Of a DNA stretch of 64,000 bases, positions 19,620-28,917 are shown in pieces. The stretch's first letter is position 1; each line of letters begins with the position of its first letter. A program made the position numbers and the translations under genes. This DNA is from Provencibacterium sp. GTDB lineage: Bacteria > Bacillota > Clostridia > Oscillospirales > Ruminococcaceae. The notes under the pieces are model-generated. The model searched no databases, was not told where the DNA came from, and saw nothing but the letters and a program-made list of their open reading frames with translations. The DNA lies in the NCBI GenBank assembly GCA_022793895.1, contig JAAWDS010000006.1:124001-188000 (forward strand), given 5' to 3'.

Positions 19620-21935
19620 TCAGGACATCCCCTTATCCAGCTTGTCCAGATAGGCCAGCACATCGGCGCACAGCTCTTCCGCGATCTCGGCGGATCGGCT
19701 TTCCGCAAAAACCCGGATGCGATCTCCGCGCTTGTTCGGACGTATCCGGGCTACGCCCAGCTTGTGCTGCAAAAGTAAGCCCTCCCCAACGGCCTTTCCC
19801 CTCTCTGCGAGCTTATCCATCAACACCGCCGGGGCCTGTATGCCCGCCAACTCTCCTTGACGGGTCCCGTAATCGGGAACCGCTTGAGAAAGAGCCGATA
19901 GGGACATACCCGATACCTTACAGAAAGAGAGCAGCCGCACCGTCATCATCAGCGCATCCCGAAAATATCCCTGCCGTGCCGCAAGCGAACGCGCTCTGGC
20001 GTCCGTCTCCCCGGCCGGACAATCCAAGTACCGGTAGACCTTCCTGCCGTGTTCGTCCGCCAAGCGATCGATGAGCTGCGGCGCTGTGTGGCTGACAGCC
20101 ACATCCCGCTTCTGAAGAAACTCGGAAAGCGCCAGCATACACTGCAACCGGCCAAACAGGAGTTCCCCTGCATCGGAATCTGTTACCGCTACCTGCATAC
20201 CGTCCGGATCGATGCGGAAAAGAGGACCGCCTTCCGTTTCGCACCCCAGCCCCTGCAACGTATCGCACATCAACGCAGCAATCGATCGATTGGCGCTCTG
20301 CACCCGCGCCTGCATGCCATTCAGCCCATAAGGAGCCTGTCGGAGAAGGTGGGAAGCATAGAGCGCCTGCATGCCGTCCATGCAGATCCGTTCTCCAAAA
20401 TGAGCGGCATCGGCCCTGGCAAATTCTCCGCGGGAAAGAAAGCCTTCTATTTTGCGTTCTACTTCGCGCGCGCAGCCCAGGGCGTACCGTCCAAGCAAAG
20501 TTACGGCCCCCTCTGACGGCCCGCTCCCAATATAAATGCCCAGCTCCCCTCCGGTATAGGTCAAACTCCACTGAAAGAGCGAGCGATAGACGGGTCCGAA
20601 ATCCATCACCTGTGCGCCGCTGGATTGGATCCCAGCCGACAGCGCTTGAAGCAGCGCCCGCGCCGGACGCGTATCGCAGCAGGCAATGGCGACCGGCTGC
20701 CGCTGATCGATCGATCCAACGGCACAGCCCAACCGTGCAAAGAGCTCAGGGGTCAGCTCAACGCCGATCTCTCCGACTATTCCCTCATCGTCAAACAGGC
20801 CCTCGCGTCCGCTTTGGGTGATCAGGTGGCGCGAAACCACCGCGCCATCCGGCGTATGGCGGTAAGGCCAGATCTTCACACCCGGCTCCACCTTCGCCGA
20901 ATTGCCTACAACGGCGTGCGCCCCGGCAACGCTGCCTTGGTGCATGGTCGCCCCCCATTTTACCGAAGCGCCTTTGCAAACCAACGCATGATAGAGCCTG
21001 GCGGATTCGCCGATAAACGCCCCTTCCAGCAGCACGCCTCCCTCAATTTGCGCGTTCGCCCCCACCGAGACCTCATCCTCCAGTACGCAGGGCCCATAAA
21101 TCTGCGCGCCATGGCCGATCCGGACGTTCTTTCCAATATAAACCGGCCCATGCAAGCGGTAATCCCCGGCGGGTCTGTCGCCGGTAAAGAGGTTCCCATC
21201 GGCGTCAACCGGTCCGGATAAACCGCCTATCCGCCCCTGAAGCAGATCATATTGGCATTGTAAATAGCTTTGCAGCTCCCCAATATCACACCAATAGCCT
21301 GCCGTCCGGTAGGTGGACAGACGTTTATGCTGCGCCAGCATACGGGGGAAAAGATCCCCTGCAAAATCGTATTTTTCACCCGGCGGGATCAGTTCCAGCG
21401 TTTCCGGACTGAGGATATAGATGCCGGTATTAGCCAGGTTCGTAGTCGCTTGTGAAAGGGGCGGTTTTTCGATAAACCCGGTGACAAGCCCTTCCTCGGA
21501 CGTCAGGATCAACCCATATTCACGCGGATCCTCTACCTGTTTGACAACCAGGGTAGCGGCTGCGCCGCTGTCGCGGTGTCTTTTCAGTGCGGCGGACAAA
21601 TCGATGTCACAAAGCGCATCCCCGCTCATCACCAAAATTTCCTCGTTGGCCAGTCCTACCGCGTTTTTAACGCCGCCCGCCGTCCCCAGAGGATGTTCTT
21701 CCCCTGCCAAACGGATCGAAAGGCCATCCGGCTGGCGAGCCTCCAAATAGGCGAGCAGCTCGTTCTGTAAATATCCGGCCGACAACACACAGTCCGTAAC
21801 CCCATGTCTTTTTAAAAGCGCCAGGATATATTCAATCACTGGTTTCCCGCAGAGCCGTGTCATCGGCTTAGGCGTGTCGAGCGTCAGCGGCCGGAGGCGG
21901 CTGCCTTCTCCCCCCGCCATAATCACTGCTTTCAT
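19620..21935 (-). CDS. Mannose-1-phosphate guanylyltransferase-like nucleotidyltransferase fused to left-handed beta-helix and phosphomutase-like domains
   Basis: MKAVIMAGGEGSRLRPLTLDTPKPM nucleotidyltransferase motif, hexapeptide repeats, PGM/PMM-like C-terminal region with altered catalytic motif; start set at MKAVIMAGG. Confidence 0.85.
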   Translation of the reverse strand: MKAVIMAGGEGSRLRPLTLDTPKPMTRLCGKPVIEYILALLKRHGVTDCVLSAGYLQNELLAYLEARQPDGLSIRLAGEEHPLGTAGGVKNAVGLANEEILVMSGDALCDIDLSAALKRHRDSGAAATLVVKQVEDPREYGLILTSEEGLVTGFIEKPPLSQATTNLANTGIYILSPETLELIPPGEKYDFAGDLFPRMLAQHKRLSTYRTAGYWCDIGELQSYLQCQYDLLQGRIGGLSGPVDADGNLFTGDRPAGDYRLHGPVYIGKNVRIGHGAQIYGPCVLEDEVSVGANAQIEGGVLLEGAFIGESARLYHALVCKGASVKWGATMHQGSVAGAHAVVGNSAKVEPGVKIWPYRHTPDGAVVSRHLITQSGREGLFDDEGIVGEIGVELTPELFARLGCAVGSIDQRQPVAIACCDTRPARALLQALSAGIQSSGAQVMDFGPVYRSLFQWSLTYTGGELGIYIGSGPSEGAVTLLGRYALGCAREVERKIEGFLSRGEFARADAAHFGERICMDGMQALYASHLLRQAPYGLNGMQARVQSANRSIAALMCDTLQGLGCETEGGPLFRIDPDGMQVAVTDSDAGELLFGRLQCMLALSEFLQKRDVAVSHTAPQLIDRLADEHGRKVYRYLDCPAGETDARARSLAARQGYFRDALMMTVRLLSFCKVSGMSLSALSQAVPDYGTRQGELAGIQAPAVLMDKLAERGKAVGEGLLLQHKLGVARIRPNKRGDRIRVFAESRSAEIAEELCADVLAYLDKLDKGMS

Positions 21936-22208
21936 GGAAAAAATCCGTCCTTTTTTCGTTGATACCTTATTATGGCTCAACATGAGACCCTTTAAGCAGG
22001 GATCCCGTTTTCTTTCCCCCTCTAAAAAATAACGGACGGAAACCGGCTGTTAAAAAGCTCCCGGCTGCTCCGGAAACTCCATTTTTATAGGGCCCCATCC
22101 CCATTCTAATCAGGAATAGGGCGCCTTCATTTTATGATGGGTTGAATCTCATCTCCCCTTTTTCCGCTCCGGAACAGCAGGAGAAAATCTAGCTTTTTCG
22201 ACATAAAT

Positions 22209-22361
22209 GTAGAGGTTTTTGCTACAAATTTTGTGCCACACTCTTAGTTCACTATTTTATCACATTTAATAGAAATGTAAATATAAAACTGAAAAAATAA
22301 TCAAAAAATGTTTAACAAATACCATTTATCGTTAAAAAGTATTTGTAGCAAAAACCTCTAC
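22209..22361. repeat. Perfect 21-bp inverted repeats (22209-22229 and 22341-22361) flanking a 111-bp AT-rich segment; candidate invertible promoter or paired operator
   Basis: GTAGAGGTTTTTGCTACAAAT ... ATTTGTAGCAAAAACCTCTAC, exact reverse complements, between divergent genes. Confidence 0.8.
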
Positions 22362-22477
22362 GTTTCTGCTACATAACGGAGCCAACGAGTCATTTATGAC
22401 GGCTTATCCTGGAACGCGTTGAAACATTCCTTTTCTCCGGCCATGAACGAAACACAACAATGAAGGAGGAACCTCCC

Positions 22478-23146
22478 ATGAGAAAAATTTTGTCGGGCGT
22501 GATGGCTGCAGCCCTCTGCCTGAGCTTCTCTGTTTCCGCTTTTGCTGCATCGGGCTACAGCTCCACGAGCAGCACGCCCAGCGTTGCGCAGGTTGAAACG
22601 CAAGCAGAGACGGCTATCAACGATGCCATTTCCGCCGGCGCTGCCGCTGCGGTCGTTTCTTTTCGGAACGTCACCCGCCTGAGCGCGGAAGCGATCCAAT
22701 CGGTTGCCGATAAAGCGGCGGCGGCTGACGTTGCCTCGACCATCCATGTGGACAAGGTAGTAGGCGGAGCGGTTGTCAACCGTTGGTACATCGATCCGGC
22801 GAAGGCCGGCAACCTGACCGGTACCCTCAACCTGGATGTTAAGGTTGACTCGAAGTCGGTCGCTTCGACCGTGAACCTGTTCGATCGGTATTTCACCAAT
22901 GAGATCTCGGTTGTCAGCCTTGGCCAGCAGGGATCGTTTGGCATGGATATGAGCCTGGCTGTTAAGGTAGATCTCCAGAATCTGGATACCAGCAAGCTGG
23001 TCTTCTATTCCTATGACAAGGCGACCAACACCTTCATGCAGATTCCGGCGGCGGCATATTTCATCGACGTAAACGGCTACCTGCATTTCACCACCGCAGT
23101 CGGCGGCGATATCCTGATCACCGACTCGGTCTTGACCAAAAAGTAA
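22478..23146 (+). CDS. Small secreted protein of unknown function
   Basis: Signal peptide MRKILSGVMAAALCLSFSVSAFAA; good RBS (aaggagg); no recognisable domain. Confidence 0.75.
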   Translation: MRKILSGVMAAALCLSFSVSAFAASGYSSTSSTPSVAQVETQAETAINDAISAGAAAAVVSFRNVTRLSAEAIQSVADKAAAADVASTIHVDKVVGGAVVNRWYIDPAKAGNLTGTLNLDVKVDSKSVASTVNLFDRYFTNEISVVSLGQQGSFGMDMSLAVKVDLQNLDTSKLVFYSYDKATNTFMQIPAAAYFIDVNGYLHFTTAVGGDILITDSVLTKK

Positions 23147-23268
23147 TCTTGACCTAACTCTTCGATCATGGATAAGGCAAATCTCCGGGGATTTGTCAGG
23201 CAGAAAAGGAATGTTTCAGCGCGTTCCCGCAAATAGCAAGGACTATCCGTTACACAGGGGGCAAGGTT

Positions 23269-24513
23269 TTGGCAGTTTATTATGGAGTACTCACCGTCTT
23301 AGCGCTTGGCGCAGGCATATTGTGTTGGAGCGGCCTTTCCCGATGGAAGAGCATTCTGTTCGGCTTCGCCGCTTTACTGTTGTTGGGAGGGCTCGCGGCA
23401 TTCCGTTATGCCGTAGGCTATGATTATACCCATATCTATGTCCCGCTCTATTTTCAGACCCTCCGGGATGATCTTTCGATCTTGGGAAGCGTTCATGAAC
23501 CGGGTTTCATGCTGTTAGAGAAGCTCCTCCTGTTTTTTACGCCCAACTACCAAGCGCTCTTTATCGCCACCTCTTTTCTCATATACGGCCTAACCTTTTA
23601 TTACTATTGGAAGTTTTCTCCCAATATCTGCTTAAGCATTCTAATCTTTCTCCTCTTAGGCCAGTATTATAGTTCAATGAACTTTGTGCGCCAGTCCATG
23701 GCTGTAGCGATCACATTGTTTGCCGTTCCTTTCCTCCAAAAACGAAGGCTGGCTGCCTATCTTCTCATCATTCTGCTGGCGGCGCTTTTCCACAAATCTG
23801 CCCTGATTATGATTCCTTTCTATTTTATCAATCTTATCCCAGTCAGCTGGTACACCCTCCCCGTCTATACGCTTGTAACCGCTGTCGCCTATCTCCTGAG
23901 CGGCAAGGTGGTTGCTTTCGTTACCCGGTTTTGGTATTCCGGCTATGGGGAACCGGACGGAGAGGTTATTTCTGCCTTTCCCTTTCCGTTTACCATTTCA
24001 ATGGCAATCGCCTTTGCGCTGCTTTTTGGCGGTTATAAGCGGCTTCGGAGCCTAAACCGCAGTTACTACATATATGTCAATTACGCGTTCTTCGCCCTGT
24101 TTTTCGTCTTGATGGGAACGCGTATAGCGATTCTCGATCGCTTCTCTTCTTATTTTGACGCCATTCTTCCAGTCGCTCTGCCTCTGCTGATTCAAGAGCC
24201 GGAAGATTCAAAGGCGGCAGAGGATGCTTCCCCCGCTCTCCTGCCGCACACAAGGCTCTCTCTGCGCTCCTCCATTCTATTGGGCGGTATTTTGATTTGG
24301 GGGGCCGCCTTTCATCAGTATGTGTTAATGAAAGACAACCATGCCGTAGTGCCCTACCGCTGCATTTTCAATCAGCCGGTTTATCAGGAATATACCGAGG
24401 GCCTGAAGGACGATCCTATCGGAGCTTGGGAAAAGCTGTTGATTCATTGGGCGGCCGGAGAAATCGATATACTGCCCGAACAGCTCTTGGCGGTTCCGGA
24501 GGATCCAGCCTAA
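23269..24513 (+). CDS. EpsG family membrane protein (putative polysaccharide polymerase)
   Basis: Multi-TM protein; EpsG-like features (RYAVGYDYTHIYVPLY, FVRQSMAVAITLFA); TTG start after AGGGGG. Confidence 0.8.
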   Translation: MAVYYGVLTVLALGAGILCWSGLSRWKSILFGFAALLLLGGLAAFRYAVGYDYTHIYVPLYFQTLRDDLSILGSVHEPGFMLLEKLLLFFTPNYQALFIATSFLIYGLTFYYYWKFSPNICLSILIFLLLGQYYSSMNFVRQSMAVAITLFAVPFLQKRRLAAYLLIILLAALFHKSALIMIPFYFINLIPVSWYTLPVYTLVTAVAYLLSGKVVAFVTRFWYSGYGEPDGEVISAFPFPFTISMAIAFALLFGGYKRLRSLNRSYYIYVNYAFFALFFVLMGTRIAILDRFSSYFDAILPVALPLLIQEPEDSKAAEDASPALLPHTRLSLRSSILLGGILIWGAAFHQYVLMKDNHAVVPYRCIFNQPVYQEYTEGLKDDPIGAWEKLLIHWAAGEIDILPEQLLAVPEDPA

Positions 24514-24537
24514 ATCATAAGCGGAGGAAGCCGGCGG

Positions 24538-25926
24538 ATGATCAAGGAAAACCAGAGAGCTCTGAACACACTGCTGCTGATTGCCGACGGGGGCTGCATA
24601 TTGGGTTCTCTGCCCGCAGCCTACTGGATCCGCTTCTCGCTATTTTCCTCGCATCCCGATCACCTCCCCTTTCAGTCCTATCTCTGGTTATTGCCGTTCG
24701 TTTTGTGCGCCCACATATTCTTTGGGTACTTATTGGGCTTATACCGTTCGAAAAGAAGCAATCCGTTCCGGTGGGAAGTCCGTCTCCTACTGCGGATCGA
24801 TCTGGCGCTCCTCCTCCTGGTTTTAATGGCGCTCTATCTTCTGCATCAGGAATATTATTCGCGCCTATGCCTATTTTTCTGGTTTGTATTGATTCCGGCG
24901 TCAATGTGCGCAGAACGTTCGGCTGTCCGCCTTACGCTGCGCGCTCTGCGGAAAAAAGGATACAACCTAAAATACATCCTTCTGATTGGGAACGGCGAGC
25001 TCGCCGCGTCGTTTGCTGCAAAGGTAAAACGAAATCCCCAGTTCGGTTTCCGCTTTGGAGGCTGTCTGTGCAACGGGATCCAAGATGCCTCCTCCTTTCA
25101 AGGAATCCCCATTTTAGGAGATTATGGAGCTCTGTCCGGGTTGCTCGACCAGGGCGGGATCGATGAGGTCGTCGCTGCGCTGGAGCTGAATGAATACCCA
25201 AGCCTTCAGCAGATTATCTGCCTGTGTGAAAAGCACGGCGCTAAAATCAACATTGTTCCCGCTTATTTTAAATATCTTCCCGCCCGCCCCTATTGGGATG
25301 AATTTGACGGGCTTCCAGTGATGACCCTGCGGAAGATTCCGCTCTCCAATCCCTGGAATGCGGCGGTAAAGCGCCTATTCGATATTGCGGTCTCCCTTCT
25401 GGCGCTGGGCCTCTCCTCCCCCGTTATGGCTGCCGTCGCTCTGGTGATCCGTCTCAGCATGCGGGAACCGCCCATCTACCGCCAGGAACGGATAGGCTTC
25501 AATTGCAAGCCCTTTGTTATGTATAAATTCCGTTCCATGCGAACGGCAGATACCGTAAATCCCGGCTGGACAGGGAAACACGATCCGCGCCGCACACCCT
25601 TCGGCGCATGGATCCGCAGGTTCAGCATTGACGAACTCCCGCAGTTTTATAACGTGCTGAAAGGGGATATGAGCGTGGTCGGCCCCCGTCCGGAAATCCG
25701 CTGCTATGTCGAGCAATTCCGCGAGAGCATCCCGCGCTACATGGTCAAGCACCAGGTAAAGCCTGGGATTACCGGCTTGGCGCAAATCCGGGGCTTGCGG
25801 GGGGATACCTCCATCGAAGAGCGTGTACGGCAGGATCTTTACTATATCGAAAACTGGTCGGTATGGATGGATATTTATATTGTGCTAAAGACCGTTACCA
25901 AAGCATTTTACAACCAAAACGAATAA
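24538..25926 (+). CDS. Undecaprenyl-phosphate sugar phosphotransferase (polyprenyl glycosylphosphotransferase)
   Basis: C-terminal bacterial sugar transferase domain: KRLFDIAVSLLAL, YKFRSMR, SIDELPQFYNVLKGDMSVVGPRPE, VKPGITGLAQI. Confidence 0.93.
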   Translation: MIKENQRALNTLLLIADGGCILGSLPAAYWIRFSLFSSHPDHLPFQSYLWLLPFVLCAHIFFGYLLGLYRSKRSNPFRWEVRLLLRIDLALLLLVLMALYLLHQEYYSRLCLFFWFVLIPASMCAERSAVRLTLRALRKKGYNLKYILLIGNGELAASFAAKVKRNPQFGFRFGGCLCNGIQDASSFQGIPILGDYGALSGLLDQGGIDEVVAALELNEYPSLQQIICLCEKHGAKINIVPAYFKYLPARPYWDEFDGLPVMTLRKIPLSNPWNAAVKRLFDIAVSLLALGLSSPVMAAVALVIRLSMREPPIYRQERIGFNCKPFVMYKFRSMRTADTVNPGWTGKHDPRRTPFGAWIRRFSIDELPQFYNVLKGDMSVVGPRPEIRCYVEQFRESIPRYMVKHQVKPGITGLAQIRGLRGDTSIEERVRQDLYYIENWSVWMDIYIVLKTVTKAFYNQNE

Positions 25927-25929
25927 GCG

Positions 25930-27231
25930 ATGGGGGCAGACATGATAGCTGAATTCATTGGGCTGGGAAGCGGCTGGATCTTTGAGGAAGCTGCCTACCA
26001 GGGGTTAAACGCTTTTGAGCGTGAGCTCGGACTCCTTCAAATAAAGGTGAGCGGGAAGAGCAAAGTAGAAAACTGCTGCCGCGAGCTTTTTTATATCCTG
26101 CGCAGCGCCATCCAGCGCAGCGATATCATCTTTATCTTAGGCGGACTGGGAACCGGCGATCAGCGGGTGACGCAGCATGTTCTGACCACCGGGCTCTCCA
26201 TTCCTCTGGTCCGGAATCAGGACGCCTACCAGAATGCGTCTTCCTACTTTACACGTCAGGAAAAGGACCAGCCTTTTTTGGAGGAATATGCCGGGATGCC
26301 GGAGGGGAGCATCGTTTTCCCAAACCCAAACGGCCCCTTTACTGGGAGCGTTTTGGCCCGGAAAGAACAGTGCATCTTCTCGCTGCCGGAGCGGCCGGAG
26401 GAGCTGTTTCCTCTCCTGCTGGACCATGTGCTCCCCTTTCTTTCAGATTATGTCCAGGTTCCGCTCCGTACCCAGTCGTTCAGCGTTTGGGGGGCTGAAC
26501 CGGCGGCGCTGGAAGCGCTGTTCCCCTCCCCCGCGGAGGAACGCCTGATAACAGCCTGCTATCTTACCCGCCAGCATCCGGCACGGGCGCTCATCCGCTT
26601 GACGGCCTTCCAGGATGGAGCTACGACGCTGGAGGCCCAGGCGAAGGAGCTGCGCTCCTATTTGGAGCAGTCTTTCCCCGGCTGTATATTTGAAGCGGAG
26701 GAGGGCCTCTCGATGGAGGCGATCGCCGCTCTCTGCCGGAAAAAAGGACTCCGCATTACCGGCGCGGAATATGGGACAGACGGCCGGTTGGATAAGGCGC
26801 TGCACCAAACGCAAAAATGGTTAAGCTGCTACGCCTATGATCTGGATTCGGTAAGCTCAAAGGTTCTTACAAAGGTATTTGAGCTGCCGGCCTCCTTTCA
26901 GTCTATGGAGACGGCACGGCTGGCGGCTCATATTGCTTGCAGCGCCAGAGCGATAGAAGGAAGCGGATTGGGGATCGCCCTGTGCGCCGGCGGGGAACGC
27001 GCAGCCGGATACACGATGGCGGCGACGGATGGGACGATGCTTCTCTATGAAGAGAAATTAGCGCCCGCACAGATCCCCATGGCCGCAGCCCTGCTGCTGC
27101 TCCGATTTACGAGTATGTCTCCCTCCATTTTGAGTGGCGCGGTATCCTGCGAAGCCTTCTTCAAAAAAGGCGCGCAGGATACCGCGCCGGGTAGATGGAA
27201 AGGGATTTGGAAAAAAATTCTGGAGGGCTGA
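25930..27231 (+). CDS. CinA-like protein (divergent competence/damage-inducible protein A family)
   Basis: MoCF-biosynthesis-like N-terminal motif IIFILGGLGTGDQRVTQHVL and CinA-like organisation; motif divergent. Confidence 0.65.
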   Translation: MGADMIAEFIGLGSGWIFEEAAYQGLNAFERELGLLQIKVSGKSKVENCCRELFYILRSAIQRSDIIFILGGLGTGDQRVTQHVLTTGLSIPLVRNQDAYQNASSYFTRQEKDQPFLEEYAGMPEGSIVFPNPNGPFTGSVLARKEQCIFSLPERPEELFPLLLDHVLPFLSDYVQVPLRTQSFSVWGAEPAALEALFPSPAEERLITACYLTRQHPARALIRLTAFQDGATTLEAQAKELRSYLEQSFPGCIFEAEEGLSMEAIAALCRKKGLRITGAEYGTDGRLDKALHQTQKWLSCYAYDLDSVSSKVLTKVFELPASFQSMETARLAAHIACSARAIEGSGLGIALCAGGERAAGYTMAATDGTMLLYEEKLAPAQIPMAAALLLLRFTSMSPSILSGAVSCEAFFKKGAQDTAPGRWKGIWKKILEG

Positions 27232-27260
27232 ACACAGCCCTCTAAAAGAGGGAGGTTTCT

Positions 27261-28082
27261 ATGGCTTCTCCTGCAATCGATGTCCTTATGGGCGTATACC
27301 GGCCGGACCGGCCGATGCTGCGCCGCGCCATCCGTTCCATTTTGGATCAGACCTGGAAGAGCCTGCGCCTTATTATCTGCGACGATGGATCGCCGGACGA
27401 TACCTATTCATGGCTGGAGCATTACGCCGCGGCCTCCGGCCGTATCCTGCTGCTGCGCCACGAACAGAACCGCGGGCTTGCCGCGGCGCTCAACACCTGT
27501 CTGCGCTATGCCTCGGCGGACTATGTCGCCCGTCAGGATGCGGATGACTATTCGCTGCCCGACCGGCTGGAAAAACAGGTGCAGTTTCTGCAAGAGCATC
27601 CGGCTTTCTCCTTTGCCGGGAGCTTCTTATATCTTTTCGATGAACAAGGGGTCTGGGGGCGGAAGCGCTATCCCCTTTACCCTCAAAAGAAGGACTTTCT
27701 CTTTTCCATTCCCTATATGCACGGCGCACTGATTTTCCGGCGCGCCGCCCTCCTTTCCTGCGGCGGCTACCAGGTAAGCCGGATCACGCGCAGGGCGGAG
27801 GATTATGAGCTGCTCATGCGCATGTATGCCCAGGGGCACCGGGGAGCGAACCTGCCGCTTGCGCTCTATGCGTTCCGGGAGGACGACTCGGCCCGGCTGC
27901 GGCGCAAATACCGCTACCGCATCGATGAAGCGCAGGTGCGTTGGGAGGGATTCCGGCGCATGGGCATCGGGACGGAGGGGCTGCCCTATATTGTGAAGCC
28001 GCTGATAGTCGGGCTTATACCGTCCGGCCTTTTGAAGAGGCTCAAGGAACGCCGTTATCATTTGCAATTCGAACGGAGGTGA
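27261..28082 (+). CDS. Glycosyltransferase family 2
   Basis: DVLMGVYRPDRPMLRRAIRSILDQTW, DDGSPDDT, ARQDADDYSLPDRLEKQ. Confidence 0.92.
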   Translation: MASPAIDVLMGVYRPDRPMLRRAIRSILDQTWKSLRLIICDDGSPDDTYSWLEHYAAASGRILLLRHEQNRGLAAALNTCLRYASADYVARQDADDYSLPDRLEKQVQFLQEHPAFSFAGSFLYLFDEQGVWGRKRYPLYPQKKDFLFSIPYMHGALIFRRAALLSCGGYQVSRITRRAEDYELLMRMYAQGHRGANLPLALYAFREDDSARLRRKYRYRIDEAQVRWEGFRRMGIGTEGLPYIVKPLIVGLIPSGLLKRLKERRYHLQFERR

Positions 28083-28090
28083 GGCCGGTT

Positions 28091-28867
28091 TTGCGTTCTA
28101 TTCTGGAGGATTTCAAAAAATACGGATACTTTTTCGCCGAGCTTGTCTCACGCGATTTCAAAAGCAAATACTATAAATCCTTTCTTGGGATTTTATGGAC
28201 CATTCTGCATCCGCTGCTGCGGATGTGCATCATGACCATCGTGTTTTCCACGCTATTCCGGCGTAATATTCGGAACTTTCCGATTTACTATCTGACCGGG
28301 TTCTTGGTTTTTCACCTGTGTACCGACGCCTCCACCCAATCGCTGCACGCGGTAACGGGAAATTCCGGGCTGATCCTAAAAATCCACATTCCCAGCTATT
28401 TTTTTGCCTTGTCCAAGGTAGCGCTGGTGCTTATCAACACCTTGTTTTCCATGATTTCGCTGGTGCTTATCATGCTGATCACACGCGCCCCCATCCATTG
28501 GACTTTTCTTCTCTTCCCCCTTCCGCTTTTTTTGACGCTGCTCTTTGCCGCGGGACTCTCGATGGCCCTCTCAGCGATGGCGGTCTATTTTCGGGATCTT
28601 TTCCACCTCTATAGCCTGGTGACGCTGGTATGGACCTATCTGACCCCGCTTTTCTATCCCATCTCGATTATTCCGGAGCAATGGCTTTTCCTGATAAAGC
28701 TCAACCCCATGTACCACTACGTAAGTCTGTTTCGAGCTTTGGTTTATGAAGGGGTTCTCCCCTCCGGCGAAATGTGGCTCATCACCTCCCTCATAAGCGT
28801 GGCGGTGCTGGTGGGGGGAGGTTATATCTTCCACCGGCTGAAGAGCAATTTTTTCCTGCATCTATAG
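28091..28867 (+). CDS. Polysaccharide ABC transporter permease (Wzm/TagG-like)
   Basis: ABC-2 type permease: FFAELVSRDFKSKYYKSFLGILWTILHPLLRM; paired with downstream ATPase. TTG start inferred, alternative GTG at 28079. Confidence 0.88.
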   Translation: MRSILEDFKKYGYFFAELVSRDFKSKYYKSFLGILWTILHPLLRMCIMTIVFSTLFRRNIRNFPIYYLTGFLVFHLCTDASTQSLHAVTGNSGLILKIHIPSYFFALSKVALVLINTLFSMISLVLIMLITRAPIHWTFLLFPLPLFLTLLFAAGLSMALSAMAVYFRDLFHLYSLVTLVWTYLTPLFYPISIIPEQWLFLIKLNPMYHYVSLFRALVYEGVLPSGEMWLITSLISVAVLVGGGYIFHRLKSNFFLHL

Positions 28868-28917
28868 CGCCGGAAAACGGTCCCCGGCCAAATAACAGAG
28901 AAAGGAGGGCGGAATTT

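Noticed and set aside
23165-23215. Possible riboswitch or attenuator between the secreted protein and the epsG-like gene
   Set aside because: Only a weak caaatc/ggatttg hairpin; no recognisable riboswitch core
24297-25166. 289-aa plus-strand ORF overlapping the glycosylphosphotransferase
   Set aside because: Out-of-frame with two well-supported CDSs and of low-complexity composition
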